In this document: positions 24,146-34,900 of the stretch, one piece after another
Layout of the letters: each line of letters starts with the position of its first letter
How positions within the stretch are numbered: the stretch's first letter is position 1
Source of the DNA: Mucilaginibacter_A sp964251965
GTDB taxonomy: Bacteria > Bacteroidota > Bacteroidia > Sphingobacteriales > Sphingobacteriaceae
Assembly: GCA_964251965.1 (NCBI GenBank)
Contig: CAXULQ010000011.1
Span: 47,272 to 111,271 of the forward strand
Length of the DNA: 64,000 nt
Direction: 5' to 3'
The notes under the pieces: generated by a model
What the model was told of the DNA's origin: nothing
Databases searched by the model: none
What the model saw: only the letters and a program-made list of their open reading frames with translations
Position numbers and translations under genes: made by a program

Positions 24146-24643
24146 TTATTCTTCTGCCCGCAATATATTGCCCAAAGCAATTGTTCCGCCGTTTAATATT
24201 CGTGCCGTAATTCCGCCATGTCCTCGAACAGCATTATAACCTCCGCTGCCCAAAGTTTCTTCCATTCTTGAGCATGGATAACATTCTCCTGTATATTTCA
24301 GCAAAGCATCTCCAACCCAAAAAGTTTTATCTTTTAAAGCCAGCAGGTTGATGCCTTGGATCACGATATTGCGCCGCAGCATTTCCGGCGACACTGTTTT
24401 TATCTGCATAAAAGAAGCAATGGCCTTCAGATGTTCCTGCTGAATTAGGGTTACCTGTCTTTTACTTCCGGCAGTACCAGAAAAATGGTCTCCCGCAAGT
24501 CCTTTCTGCGTAATTGCCTCCACTTTTTCTAAAGCAACCATCGCTTGTTTCCTGCCCGGCCTGGTGCCAATCCAGCAAACTGTTCCTTGCTGCGGCAACG
24601 TATCGATTAGTTTTTGAAGCGGAGACGTTGCCGTTAATTTCAT
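24146..24643 (-). CDS. MOSC-domain protein
   Basis: 165 residues. The MOSC domain is shown by GLAGDHFSGTAGSKRQVTLI, the arginine-containing LRRNIVIQGINLLAL and GECYPCSRMEETLGSGGYNA, with the conserved cysteine pair C-x-x-C, and GGITARILNGGTI. MOSC proteins bind sulfur or molybdenum-cofactor ligands and act in sulfur transfer or detoxification of N-hydroxylated bases. It is convergent with the PepSY gene, 16 bases apart. An in-gene repeat lies at 24409-24419. Confidence 0.9.
   Translation of the reverse strand: MKLTATSPLQKLIDTLPQQGTVCWIGTRPGRKQAMVALEKVEAITQKGLAGDHFSGTAGSKRQVTLIQQEHLKAIASFMQIKTVSPEMLRRNIVIQGINLLALKDKTFWVGDALLKYTGECYPCSRMEETLGSGGYNAVRGHGGITARILNGGTIALGNILRAEE
24409..24419 (-). 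repeat. TGCTTCTTTTA repeat inside the MOSC gene
   Basis: TAAAAGAAGCA on plus; read in the gene as part of GCT TCT TTT ATG (Ala-Ser-Phe-Met), a different frame from the other in-gene copies. Confidence 0.65.
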
Positions 24644-24912
24644 CTGTAGCTTGCTTTAATTTTTTTATTGCCCTGCACGCACTTAATTATATAAGATACA
24701 ATTTGCCAAAGATTAATTAATATTACTTACCTTTAATACAAGCTTATGATCCTCGTATAATTTTTGATCGTTTAAATATTTCCGGTTTTTTTGATCCGGA
24801 GATATCTATTTGTGAACTAATTTTGAAAAAAGGAAAAGAACAGTTTTATTAAACCCTTAACAAAGCACGAACATCCGCAGTATAAAAAATGTTAACCCTT
24901 AAATAAAAACCC

Positions 24913-25044
24913 ATGAGCAAAGACAAAGGAAGTAAAGAAAAGAAAAAAGAAGCAAGTACTGAGAGCAAAAAAGCTCCTTCAGACTATCAATCCGGCAAAA
25001 AATCAGTATCCAAAACTGATGTAGTGCCTAACAAAAAGAAATAA
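24913..25044 (+). CDS. 43-residue lysine-rich small protein
   Basis: Starts ATG AGC AAA GAC and encodes MSKDKGSKEKKKEASTESKK followed by a Ser/Lys/Pro stretch ending PNKKK. It is highly basic, has no hydrophobic segment and is likely disordered. Its TAA shares the A with the ATG of the next gene (TAATG), the typical arrangement for translational coupling, which supports that it is real. The function is unknown; a nucleic-acid-binding or stress-related small protein is a guess. 269 bases without genes precede it. Confidence 0.6.
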   Translation: MSKDKGSKEKKKEASTESKKAPSDYQSGKKSVSKTDVVPNKKK

Positions 25045-25364
25045 TGACGAACCAAACGGTTGAAATGCAGGCTAAAGTTTATGTGTACGATCTAAACAAT
25101 TGCGCCAAAGAATTCGGTTTTAAAGCTGATGAAGGATGGGACTTAAACCTGGCCACAGTTGAGGAAAAAACGGCTATCGAAAAAGACTATTATCCAACTG
25201 TTTCTGCCAAAGTATTGCCAGAGATTTTGTCAGAATTATTTGGGCTGGTTAAAGCAAAACTGACCGCAGCAAAATCTATTATCGATAAAAAATTAGATAC
25301 AGACGTTTCTTCTGACAGTCCGTTACAGTATTTAGTTGCCTACAACCCAAAACGGCACCGTTGA
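25044..25364 (+). CDS. uncharacterised 106-residue protein
   Basis: Coupled by a one-base overlap to the small lysine-rich gene. There is no signal peptide or membrane span. It contains YVYDLNNCAKEFGFKADEGW followed by a central helix (VLPEILSELFGLVKAKLTAA) and a basic C-terminus. I do not recognise the family. Confidence 0.6.
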   Translation: MTNQTVEMQAKVYVYDLNNCAKEFGFKADEGWDLNLATVEEKTAIEKDYYPTVSAKVLPEILSELFGLVKAKLTAAKSIIDKKLDTDVSSDSPLQYLVAYNPKRHR

Positions 25365-25460
25365 TTTACGGCAGTTAATACAAAAATCCTAAAAAAGTAC
25401 AATTGCTTTAGTTTGAGGTTCTTTTACAGAACAATCAACCCAACGTTTTCAAACTGTTTA

Positions 25461-25544
25461 ATGCTTCTTTTATGCTACAAAAAACCAAGTTTTTTGTAGC
25501 ATAATTAAATGCAATCCCGATATTTATAGTGCTAAAAGAAGTAT
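25461..25544. repeat. TGCTTCTTTTA repeat with diverged inverted partner
   Basis: ATGCTTCTTTTATGC at 25461-25475 and TAAAAGAAGTAT at 25533-25544 (C to T change). The left arm continues directly into the hairpin at 25471-25503. Confidence 0.75.
25471..25503. terminator. perfect 15 bp hairpin, terminator-like
   Basis: TATGCTACAAAAAAC, loop CAA, GTTTTTTGTAGCATA. The stem is perfect but AT-rich; the T run lies inside the stem instead of after it, so termination is possible but not certain. It lies 107 bases after the 106-residue gene. Confidence 0.5.
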
Positions 25545-25809
25545 TATAATTAACCCTTTAACAGAACCCTCCTCACTGTTTATGTAAATGTTTTTCGGGC
25601 AAAATATTTAAAGCAATTCTATCTTCTTCAAGCAAATCTCAAACTTATATAAAGTAACATTACTGTTAATAACAGGCATAAGAACCATTTAACAATATTG
25701 TTACCGTTAACACCTATTTGAAATTCTCAATTTTATAGAACGATAATCAGCAGCAGCTGTTTATCGTTTTAATAATCCGGATTTACCACCAGGAAATACA
25801 ATAGGTTTT

Positions 25810-27198
25810 ATGAGATACTTTGTAAAAAATAAAGGTCGCCTGTGCTTTTATAATTATGTCAGGCTACTCTTTATCGTAATACTTTCTTTTTGTATTTCTT
25901 TATCTTCTAATGCCCAAAACCTTAATTCGAGGGATACCAACCAAGATTTAACATTACAGCAGTGCATTGATTATGCGCTGCAACACCAACCTGCGCTAAA
26001 ACAAGCAAATATTAATATTGCTATTGCAAGGGCTACCAACGCTGTTAATTTGGCGGGCTTGCTGCCACAGGTTAATGTAACGGGCAGTGTGATCCATAAT
26101 AACCAGTTGCCAACTTCTTTTGTAGCCAACACGGCAGACCCAACCGGCCCTGCCGTTCGGGTTCAAAACGGAGTTTCCAATTCTTTTGTACCACAATTGG
26201 CTGCATCTCAGGCTTTGTTTAGCCCCAATCTTTTATACTTAGCAAAAAGCGCACATTTATATGTAGAAGAAGCTAAACAAGTTACCGACAGCACCAAAAT
26301 TAATATTGTGGCTTCGGTCAGTAAATCCTTTTACAATTTACTGCTAACACTCGAACAAATTAACGTTTTAAAAGAAGATACAGCCCGGCTCGGTAAAAAC
26401 GTGCAGGATACTTATCATCAGTACATTGGCGGTATTGTTGATGAAACCGATTATGAAGAAGCTACCATCACCCTAAATAATTCGAAAGCGCAGTTAAAAC
26501 AGGCGAACGAAAACGTGGTGCCGCAGTACGCCAGTTTGAAACAGTTGATGGGTTATCAGCCTGAAAAACAGTTTAATGTAAGTTTTGATACTTTAAAAAT
26601 GGTTAGTGCCATTAACATTGATACCACGCAGCAATTACAGTATGAAAAACGCATTGAATACCAGGTACTTAATACACAAAAAAGCATCCAGCAACAGGAT
26701 ATAAACTATTACCGTTTGGCATTTTTGCCCACTTTATCTGCTTATTACAATTACAATTTAGTTTTTCAGAACAATACCTTTTCGGATCTTTTGAGTAAAT
26801 CATACCCTAATTCAGCAGTAGGATTAACTTTTAGCATACCTGTTTTTACCGGTTTCTCCCGGGTGCAAAACCTGCGCCGCGCCAAATTACAAGAACAGTT
26901 GATTGGTTGGAGTGAAGTGAACCTGAAATCGCAGATCTACACAGAATACACTTCTGCTTTAGCTAATTACAAAAGCAATTTGTACAATTTAAATGTACAG
27001 CAAAAAAACACTGCTTTGGCAAAAAGGGTCTATTTTGTGGTAACGCTACAATACAAGCAAGGGATTGTGCCTTATCTTAATGTAATTACTGCCGAATCAA
27101 ATTTGATAACATCCGAAATAGGCTATTACAATGCTTTGTTCCAGTTATTATCAAGCAAAATCGACCTGCAAAAAGCAATGGGAAACATATCTTATTAA
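25810..27198 (+). CDS. TolC-family outer-membrane efflux channel
   Basis: 462 residues with an N-terminal signal segment (about 13-36, LLFIVILSFCISLSSNAQ). Two OEP repeats of long helices are visible: TLQQCIDYALQHQPALKQAN opens the first and GLTFSIPVFTGFSRVQNLRR the second, both hallmarks of the family. It forms the trimeric tunnel through the outer membrane for the RND pumps downstream. It is followed by the adaptor gene after 9 bases. Confidence 0.93.
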   Translation: MRYFVKNKGRLCFYNYVRLLFIVILSFCISLSSNAQNLNSRDTNQDLTLQQCIDYALQHQPALKQANINIAIARATNAVNLAGLLPQVNVTGSVIHNNQLPTSFVANTADPTGPAVRVQNGVSNSFVPQLAASQALFSPNLLYLAKSAHLYVEEAKQVTDSTKINIVASVSKSFYNLLLTLEQINVLKEDTARLGKNVQDTYHQYIGGIVDETDYEEATITLNNSKAQLKQANENVVPQYASLKQLMGYQPEKQFNVSFDTLKMVSAINIDTTQQLQYEKRIEYQVLNTQKSIQQQDINYYRLAFLPTLSAYYNYNLVFQNNTFSDLLSKSYPNSAVGLTFSIPVFTGFSRVQNLRRAKLQEQLIGWSEVNLKSQIYTEYTSALANYKSNLYNLNVQQKNTALAKRVYFVVTLQYKQGIVPYLNVITAESNLITSEIGYYNALFQLLSSKIDLQKAMGNISY

Positions 27199-27207
27199 AA
27201 GACAATA

Positions 27208-28425
27208 ATGCATAACTACCGAAATATCCAGAATAAAATCCTTTTAAATGTAATTATAATTGTTTGCCTAACATTGGTTTCGTGCAAAAAGAAACAGCCG
27301 CCGGTTAGTTCGGTAGTGCCGGTAAATTTGTATAAAGCAAAACCAGAACACGTTTTGTATTACGACAAATACCCTTCAACCACGCAGGCATTGAGCCAGG
27401 TTAACCTGCTGGCACAAGCGCAGGGTGCCATTACCGGAATTTTTTTTAAGGAAGGAAGCCACGTAAAAAAAGGGCAGAAGTTGTATGAAATTGACAAACG
27501 CCTTTACCAGGCAAGTTATGATGCGGCTGTTGCCAATGCTAAAGTGCAACAAGGAAATTTAATACAAGCACAACAGGACGCAGACCGGTACGATTACCTG
27601 AACAAGTATAATGCGGTAGCCAAACAACTTTACGACCATGCCGTAATTGCCTTGCAAAACGCAAAAAACCAGGTAAAGTCTGCAGAAGAGGCGATAAAAA
27701 CAGCACGGACAAATCTCAATTACGCTGTAATTTATGCTCCGTTTGATGGCACAATTGGTTTTAGTCAGGTGAAATTAGGCAATGTGGTAACACCTGGTTC
27801 TACGGTGCTAAACACCATTTCTACAGATAACCCAATAGCTGTTGATTTTTTAATCAACGAAAAACAGTTAACCCATTTCCAGGAACTTAAAAACAGTAAA
27901 CAGCAAGCAAGCGATTCGCTATTTACTATTTTGCTTCCGAATAACTCGCTTTATCCTTACACCGGGAAAATTTCTGTAATAGACCGGGCTGTTGATTCGC
28001 AAACAGGTTCTGTACGCGTTCGGTTGGTGTTTAACAATCAAAAAAGAGCTTTAATAGCCGGGATGAGTTGTATTGTAAGGGTTCATAACCAAGAAAAAGC
28101 ACCTCAGATTTTATTGCCTAACAAAGCCGTTGTTGAGCAAATGGGCGAATATTTTGTTTTTCTGGCGAAAGATACCGTTGTAAATGATACAACAAACCAT
28201 AAAGCTAAACAAGGTAAAATGCAGAAACGCCGGGAACTTTTGGCCTATCAAAAGAAGGTACAAGTTGGCCAAACGATTGGCCCGGATGTGATCATCAAAA
28301 AAGGCATTAAAGAAGGTGACCGCGTTGTTACGGACGGTGTCCAGTCTTTGCATGACGGCTCCCAAATAACCACGGCCAATAAATTACCTCCGGCGCAAGG
28401 TGGTGGCAAAGGCGGCAAGCAATAA
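27208..28425 (+). CDS. RND efflux periplasmic adaptor (membrane fusion protein), lipoprotein
   Basis: 405 residues. Lipobox LVSC near residue 26 indicates inner-membrane lipid anchoring. The order is beta-barrel and lipoyl strand (GAITGIFFKEGSHVKKGQKL), a coiled-coil hairpin about 95-160 with YNAVAKQLYDHA, then the second lipoyl half (NYAVIYAPFDGTIGFSQV) and a C-terminal membrane-proximal domain with LLPNKAVVEQMGEYFVF. The C-terminus is Gly/Lys rich. It links the pumps to the TolC-like channel. Confidence 0.93.
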   Translation: MHNYRNIQNKILLNVIIIVCLTLVSCKKKQPPVSSVVPVNLYKAKPEHVLYYDKYPSTTQALSQVNLLAQAQGAITGIFFKEGSHVKKGQKLYEIDKRLYQASYDAAVANAKVQQGNLIQAQQDADRYDYLNKYNAVAKQLYDHAVIALQNAKNQVKSAEEAIKTARTNLNYAVIYAPFDGTIGFSQVKLGNVVTPGSTVLNTISTDNPIAVDFLINEKQLTHFQELKNSKQQASDSLFTILLPNNSLYPYTGKISVIDRAVDSQTGSVRVRLVFNNQKRALIAGMSCIVRVHNQEKAPQILLPNKAVVEQMGEYFVFLAKDTVVNDTTNHKAKQGKMQKRRELLAYQKKVQVGQTIGPDVIIKKGIKEGDRVVTDGVQSLHDGSQITTANKLPPAQGGGKGGKQ

Positions 28426-28478
28426 TCAGACAAAACCAATGAATAAATTTTTTTAAAGCCTCTTAGTAGAATATCCCG

Positions 28479-28566
28479 ATGCTTCTTTTATGCATGAAAA
28501 ATTTGACCCAATACTATCTAAAAAAAAGCATTAGGTTGATAATTTTTTAGGTGATAAAAGAAGCAT
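28479..28566. repeat. inverted pair of TGCTTCTTTTA repeats inside the efflux operon
   Basis: ATGCTTCTTTTATGCATG at 28479-28496 and GTGATAAAAGAAGCAT ending 28566, in the 218-base gap between adaptor and first pump genes. It could modulate read-through or mRNA stability between the two. Confidence 0.8.
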
Positions 28567-28643
28567 GCAAAACAAACTGAACCGTTTTATATCAGCCTAA
28601 CTGTACATCTAAAGTCTACCTCTAACAGAAAATGAAATAATAT

Positions 28644-31600
28644 ATGGTTGCCAATACATTTATAAAACGGCCGATAACTGCAATCGTTATTTCTATTGTA
28701 TTGGTTATTACTGGTGCTGTTTGTATCATTAATTTACCGATTGACCAGTACCCGGATATTACGCCTCCTATCGTACAGGTTAACGGCCAGTTTACCGGTG
28801 CCGATGCACAAACGGTAGAACAAACAGTTGCCACGCCCATAGAAGAACAGGTAAATGGTACGCCAGGCATGGAATACATGCAAAGCAACAGCACCAATAA
28901 CGGGCTGATGACCATGAACGTTACCTTTAAAATAGGTACAGATATTGACGTAGCCGCGCTGGATGTTCAAAACCGGGTAAGCATTGCAACACCTTTATTG
29001 CCGGCCGTAGTAAGTAGGCTTGGGTTAACTGTACGTGCGGTTAACCCAAGTATGCTGATGATGGTTGCTATTTATGCACCAAAAAATACGCACAACATTA
29101 CTTTTCTGGATAACTACACCAATATTTTTGTTCAGGATGCCCTTTTGCGGGTGCCGGGTGTTGGCAGCATCAACAGGTTTACAGATGATTTTAGTATGCG
29201 CATCTGGATGAACCCGGATAAAATGGCTTCCTACAGTTTAACACCTTCGGATGTTATTGCTGCCCTCAACGCACAAAACGTACAAGTGGCAGCAGGAACG
29301 GCAGGTGTGCCGCCGCAGTCTTCAAGCCAAACTTATGAATTAGGTATTTTGGTGAACGGAAGGTTAAGTAAAGTCCCGGAATTTGAAAAAATCATTGTAA
29401 AAACTATTCCATCCACAGGGGAACTGGTTTACCTAAAAGATGTGGCAAGAGTGGAACTGGGCAAATTCACTTTCTCCAGTAATTCTTTTGTAGATGGAAA
29501 ACGAGCGTCGTACTTACAAATTTATCAGGCACCAGGCAGTAATGCTTTGGAAACTGCAAAAGGCATTTATTCAACTTTAGCCAAACTGAAGCAGACTTTT
29601 CCAGCAGATGTAGAATATAGTGTCCCTTTTGAATCTGTTACGGTTGTTAAAGTTTCTATGCAGGATGTAGTTGGAACTTTGTTAAAAACATTAGGCTTAG
29701 TTGCAATTGTGGTATTTCTGTTTCTGCAGAACTGGCGGTCTACGCTCATACCTGTTTTGGCTATTCCGGTTTCTATTTTTGGCACATTTTGCTTTTTTAT
29801 CCCTTTAGGTTTCACCATCAATACCTTAACCATGTTTGGTTTTGTGCTGGCCATTGGTATTGTGGTGGATGATGCCATCATCGTGGTTGAAGCAGTGCAG
29901 CATTATATCGACCATGATAAAATGTCGGCAAAAGAAGCAACCTACCAGGCAATGAAAGATATTTCTGCACCGGTAATTGCTATTGCGCTTATTCTTGCTG
30001 CCGTGTTTGTGCCGGTTGGTTTTATTCCGGGTATTGTGGGCAGGTTATATCAGCAGTTTGCCATTACCATTGCTATTTCCGTCATAATTTCTGCTTTTAT
30101 CGCGCTGTCTTTAACACCTGCTCTTTGTACTTTATTATTGAAACCAACCGATACTGGCAAAGAGGCAAAAGGCTTAAACAAATGGTTCACAAAGTTTAAC
30201 GATTGGTTTCAGCGTGTTACCGATAAATATACTTATGGTGTTAAAAGAAGCATTCAGGCTTCCCGTTATGTGGTCATCTTGTTGGTTTGTATTTGTGCAG
30301 GCACATACTTTTTATTCCAGAGCAAGCCATCAGGTTTTATTCCTTCTGAGGATGACGGAAACCTGTACGTTACTTACCAATTACCTCCGGCTTCTTCGAC
30401 AGCGGCATCAGTTGATGTGATGTCTAAAGTGATGAAGGTTGTTGGCTCTACTCCCGGTGTGGCACATTACGCGGCCTTATCTGGTCTAAACGTGGTTACC
30501 AATGCCAGCAACTCAAACAACGGCACTATTTATTGTCAGTTGGCTCCATGGGAGGACCGCAGTGAGTCGGATGAACAAGTGCCCGGCATTATCAGCGTAA
30601 TGCAAAAAAGGATCGCGGATGCCGGCATCAAAAATGCAGATATCCAAGTGATCCAGCCTTCACCTTTACCCGGAGTGGGCACGACGGTTGGTTTCAGTAT
30701 GCAGATAGAACAGCGTAGTACCACAGACGATATTCATAAATTTGAAACCGTCGTAAATAAGTTCGTTGCAGAAGCCAATAAAAATCCTGCCATAAACAAA
30801 GCATTCACCTTTTTTACTGCCCACACGCCCAATTATAATTTAACCGTCGACCGGGAAAAATGCGAAAAGCTTGGCGTAAACGTTGCTGATGTTTTTACAA
30901 CGATACAAGCTTTTATGGGTAGTTTGTATATCAACGATTTTACTACTTATAACCGTACCTTCCACGTAGTTGTACAGGCGGACACGGCATTTCGGTCAAA
31001 CATATCAGCCATGAACAAATACTATGTGCGTAACCAGGCTGGTACGATGGTGCCGTTAGGAACGCTGATCAGTTATAGTCCTACAGAAGCAGCACCACTC
31101 ATTTCCCACTTTAATATTTTCCGTACTGCCGAAATTGATGGTGCTTCTTCACCCGGCTATAGCAGCACGGATGCCTTAACTGCACTGCAAACACTTGCCG
31201 CTAAAAATTTACCGGAAGGTTATACTTACGAGTTTTCTGGTTTGAGTTATGAGGAAGTAAAAGCAGGCTCTACGACTATTTATATTTTTCTCTTTTCCAT
31301 CACCTTTGTATTTCTTTTCCTGGCGGCGTTATACGAAAGCTGGTCCGTGCCATTTTCTGTACTGCTTGCCGTACCGATTGGTGCTTTTGGTGCCATACTT
31401 GCCTTGATATTTGTACCGAGCCTTACTAATAACGTTTATGCGCAAATTGGTTTAATAACGTTGATCGGCCTGGCCGCAAAAAATGCAATTTTAATCGTAG
31501 AATTTGCTAAAGTACGAGTGGACCGGGGCGAAGATCTTTTACAATCAACACTTGATGCGGTAAGCTTACGTTTGCGGCCAATCATCATGACTTCGCTGGC

Positions 31601-31904
31601 GTTTATTTTAGGCGTATTGCCGCTTGTTCTGGCTACCGGTGCTGGTGCAGTTGCCCGCAGGACGATAGGTTTTACCGTTTTGGGCGGAATGCTGGCTGCT
31701 TCCACGATAGCCATATTTGTTGTTCCGGTTCTTTACGTAGTAATCACCCGGTTCTCTTATGGTAAAGCAAAATTGGAATACTTAAAATCACATCATGACG
31801 AATTGATGGAAAAAGAAAAGAAAGTTGAAGAGCAGAATATCGACCCGGAATTAGAATATGAAATCCAGAAATCCCGTGAACTAAGTAATACTGAACAGGC
31901 ATGA
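28644..31904 (+). CDS. RND-family (HAE1) efflux pump subunit 1
   Basis: 1086 residues with 12 transmembrane helices and two large periplasmic loops. N-terminal FIKRPITAIVISIVLVITGA is the standard first helix. The proton relay aspartates are in IGIVVDDAIIVVE (about 408-409) and the relay lysine in GLAAKNAILIVEFAK. The C-terminal tail is charged. It is 74-75% similar by eye to the next gene. Drug or metabolite substrates cannot be told from sequence. An in-gene repeat copy at 30242-30253 encodes KRSI near residue 533. Confidence 0.95.
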   Translation: MVANTFIKRPITAIVISIVLVITGAVCIINLPIDQYPDITPPIVQVNGQFTGADAQTVEQTVATPIEEQVNGTPGMEYMQSNSTNNGLMTMNVTFKIGTDIDVAALDVQNRVSIATPLLPAVVSRLGLTVRAVNPSMLMMVAIYAPKNTHNITFLDNYTNIFVQDALLRVPGVGSINRFTDDFSMRIWMNPDKMASYSLTPSDVIAALNAQNVQVAAGTAGVPPQSSSQTYELGILVNGRLSKVPEFEKIIVKTIPSTGELVYLKDVARVELGKFTFSSNSFVDGKRASYLQIYQAPGSNALETAKGIYSTLAKLKQTFPADVEYSVPFESVTVVKVSMQDVVGTLLKTLGLVAIVVFLFLQNWRSTLIPVLAIPVSIFGTFCFFIPLGFTINTLTMFGFVLAIGIVVDDAIIVVEAVQHYIDHDKMSAKEATYQAMKDISAPVIAIALILAAVFVPVGFIPGIVGRLYQQFAITIAISVIISAFIALSLTPALCTLLLKPTDTGKEAKGLNKWFTKFNDWFQRVTDKYTYGVKRSIQASRYVVILLVCICAGTYFLFQSKPSGFIPSEDDGNLYVTYQLPPASSTAASVDVMSKVMKVVGSTPGVAHYAALSGLNVVTNASNSNNGTIYCQLAPWEDRSESDEQVPGIISVMQKRIADAGIKNADIQVIQPSPLPGVGTTVGFSMQIEQRSTTDDIHKFETVVNKFVAEANKNPAINKAFTFFTAHTPNYNLTVDREKCEKLGVNVADVFTTIQAFMGSLYINDFTTYNRTFHVVVQADTAFRSNISAMNKYYVRNQAGTMVPLGTLISYSPTEAAPLISHFNIFRTAEIDGASSPGYSSTDALTALQTLAAKNLPEGYTYEFSGLSYEEVKAGSTTIYIFLFSITFVFLFLAALYESWSVPFSVLLAVPIGAFGAILALIFVPSLTNNVYAQIGLITLIGLAAKNAILIVEFAKVRVDRGEDLLQSTLDAVSLRLRPIIMTSLAFILGVLPLVLATGAGAVARRTIGFTVLGGMLAASTIAIFVVPVLYVVITRFSYGKAKLEYLKSHHDELMEKEKKVEEQNIDPELEYEIQKSRELSNTEQA
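30242..30253 (-). repeat. TGCTTCTTTTA repeat inside RND pump 1
   Basis: TAAAAGAAGCAT read as part of GTT AAA AGA AGC ATT (V-K-R-S-I). The paralogous position in pump 2 reads AAT AAG AGC ATT and lacks the motif, so it is not required by the protein family. Confidence 0.7.
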
Positions 31905-34900
31905 TCGCCAATACTTTTATTAAACGGCCGGTAACAGCAATCGTTATTTCTTTGATATTAATGATTGCAGGCACTATTTGTCTTTTTAGCCTTGCTGTTG
32001 ACCAATATCCAAATATTTCTCCACCCAGTGTTTCCGTGAACGGATCTTATACCGGTGCTGATGCCCAAACGGTCGAACAAACGGTTGCTATCCCTATTGA
32101 AGAACAGGTGAATGGCACACCAGGCATGGAATATATGCAAAGCACCAATACCAATAGCGGCGGTATGGGCATCAGGGTAACTTTTAAAATTGGCACCAAC
32201 GTGCGGATTGCTGCGCTTAATGTTCAAAACCGGGTTGGTATCGCTTCACCCTTACTTCCTTCGGTTGTTAGTAAAATAGGGTTAACTGTTCGCGCCAGTA
32301 ACCCAGACCAGTTAATGCTGATTGCCATTTATTCACCAAAACGCACACATAATATTACTTTTTTGGATAATTACACCAACACTTTTATTCAGGATGCCAT
32401 CTTGCGTGTACCTGGTGTAGGCGATGTAAGTGCCCGTACAGATAATTTTAGTATGCGGATTTGGATGGACCCTGATAAAATGGCATCCTACAGTTTAACG
32501 CCTGCTGATATTAGTGCAGCTTTAACTTCCCAGAACGTGTATGTTGCGGCAGGCTCTGTAGGCACACCTCCTCAAAATACCTCACAAACCAATGAAATTG
32601 GCATACTGGTAAATGGTATGCTAAACAAAGCATCGGACTATGAAAAAATAATTGTTAAAACAATGCCCACAACAGGAGAACTGGTTTATCTTAAAGATGT
32701 GGCAAGGGTTGAACTGGGCAAATTTACTTTTTCAAGCAATGCTTTTGTTGATGGAAACAGGGCTTCTACCATTCAGGTTTATCAATCTCCCGGAAGCAAC
32801 GCGCTTCAAACTGCCGAAAATGTATATGCAGCACTGGCCAAACTGAAAAAATCTTTTCCTGCTGATGTAGATTATAAAGTCCCTTTCGAATCGGTAACGA
32901 TCATCAAAGTTTCCATTCAGGAAGTAGTTGGTACTTTATTAAAAGCACTTGGGCTGGTTGCCATAGTAGTGTTTTTATTCCTTCAAAATTGGCGGTCAAC
33001 CATCATCCCTATTTTAGCTATCCCGGTATCAATTCTCGGTACTTTTTGTTTTTTTATTCCTTTAGGCTTTACCATCAATACCTTAACAATGTTTGGGTTT
33101 GTATTGGCTATTGGTATTGTGGTGGATGATGCCATTATTGTAGTAGAGGCCGTACAGCATTATATTGATGAGCAGCACATGTCCGCAAAAGAGGCAACTT
33201 ATCATGCCATGAAAGAAATTTCTGCACCCGTAATCGCCATTGCCCTCATTCTGGCTTCCGTATTTGTTCCGGTCGGTTTTATTCCGGGTATTGTGGGCCG
33301 TTTATACCAGCAGTTCGCTATCACGATTGCCATCTCTGTTATTATTTCGGCATTTATTGCTTTGTCTTTAACCCCTGCGTTGTGTACTTTGCTTTTAAAA
33401 CCAAGTGCCGCTTATACAGAAAAATCGAATTGGCTGGATAAATTCTTCCATCATTTTAACAGCTTCTTTGAGAAGCTAACTTCTAAATATACCGGTGCGG
33501 TAAATAAGAGCATTAAAGGTTCTAAATACATTGTAATTATTCTGGTGTGTATTTGTGCAGCTGCCTATTTTCTATTTAAAACCAAACCTTCCGGATTTGT
33601 TCCTTCAGATGATGGCGGGCGTTTATTTGTTACTTATCAATTGCCGGAAGCTTCTGCTACCGTACAATCGGTAAAAGTGATGACCAAACTGATGAAAATA
33701 GTTGGGTCAACTCCTGGCATCTTGCATTATACCGCCATATCTGGTTTTAATATCCTAAATGGTGGGGCTAATTCTAACAATGGCTCTATGTTTTGCATGC
33801 TTACACCCTGGGACGAGCGCACAACGCCAAGCACAAAAATACAAGGATTAACGAATGAGCTAAAAAAGCGGTTTGCCAAAGCGGGTGTCAAAAACGCCAA
33901 TATTGTGGTTATACAACCTCCTCCCATAAGGGGGATTGGGTTAGCCGCGGGATTTAGTATGCAGGTAGAACAGGGAAGTTCTACCGATGACATTCATGCT
34001 TTTGAAACAGTGGTTAAAAAATTTGTTGCGGCGGCACAAAAAATCCCGGCCACTTCTACGGCATTTAGTTATTTTTCGGCACATACGCCAAGTTATGAAT
34101 TAACCGTTGACCGTGAAAAGTGCGAAAAACTCGGCGTAAACATTACCGATGTATTTTCTACTATGCAATCTTACATGGGCAGTTCGTTTGTAAATAATTT
34201 TACGTTGTACAACCGTACTTACCACGTAGTGATACAGGCTGATACTTCTTTTAGGGCACAAATTTCGGATATGAACAAGTATTATGTACGAAACCAGGTT
34301 GGCCAAATGCTGCCGCTGAGTACACTCATCAGTTACAAACCGATTGTTGCAGCCCCGCTTATTTCGCACTTTAATATTTTTCGCTCTGCGGAAGTGGATG
34401 GCGCAATTCCACCTGGTTACAGTTCGGGCCAATCTATTGACGAGTTAAAAGCTTTGGCCGCAAAAACATTGCCCCGCGGCTATACTTATGAGTTTTCTGG
34501 ATTGAGTTATGAAGAATTAAAGGCGGGTTCTACAACCGTTTACATTTTCATTTTTTCGATTACGTTCGTTTTTCTTTTTCTGGCTGCGTTGTACGAAAGC
34601 TGGTCGGTGCCGTTTTCTGTGATGCTCACTGTTCCGATAAGTGCTTTTGGTGCTATCCTTGCCCTCACACTCGATCCTATTCTTACTAATAATGTTTATG
34701 CGCAAATCGGGTTGATTACCTTGATTGGTTTATCTGCAAAAAACGCTATCCTGATTGTAGAATTTGCAAAAGTGCGGGTTGACCGCGGGGAAGAGCTGAT
34801 CAAATCCACCCTTGATGCTGTGCGGCTGCGCTTGCGGCCGATCATCATGACTTCAATGGCATTTATCCTGGGTGTTCTGCCGCTTGCTTTGGCATCCGGT

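Larger units (their letters stand above)
25365..25809. other. intergenic region with repeats before the efflux operon
   Basis: 445 bases without a gene. It holds a repeat pair (25461-25544) with a nested perfect hairpin (25471-25503); the remainder is AT-rich upstream sequence of the tolC-like gene in which I found no convincing operator. Confidence 0.7.
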
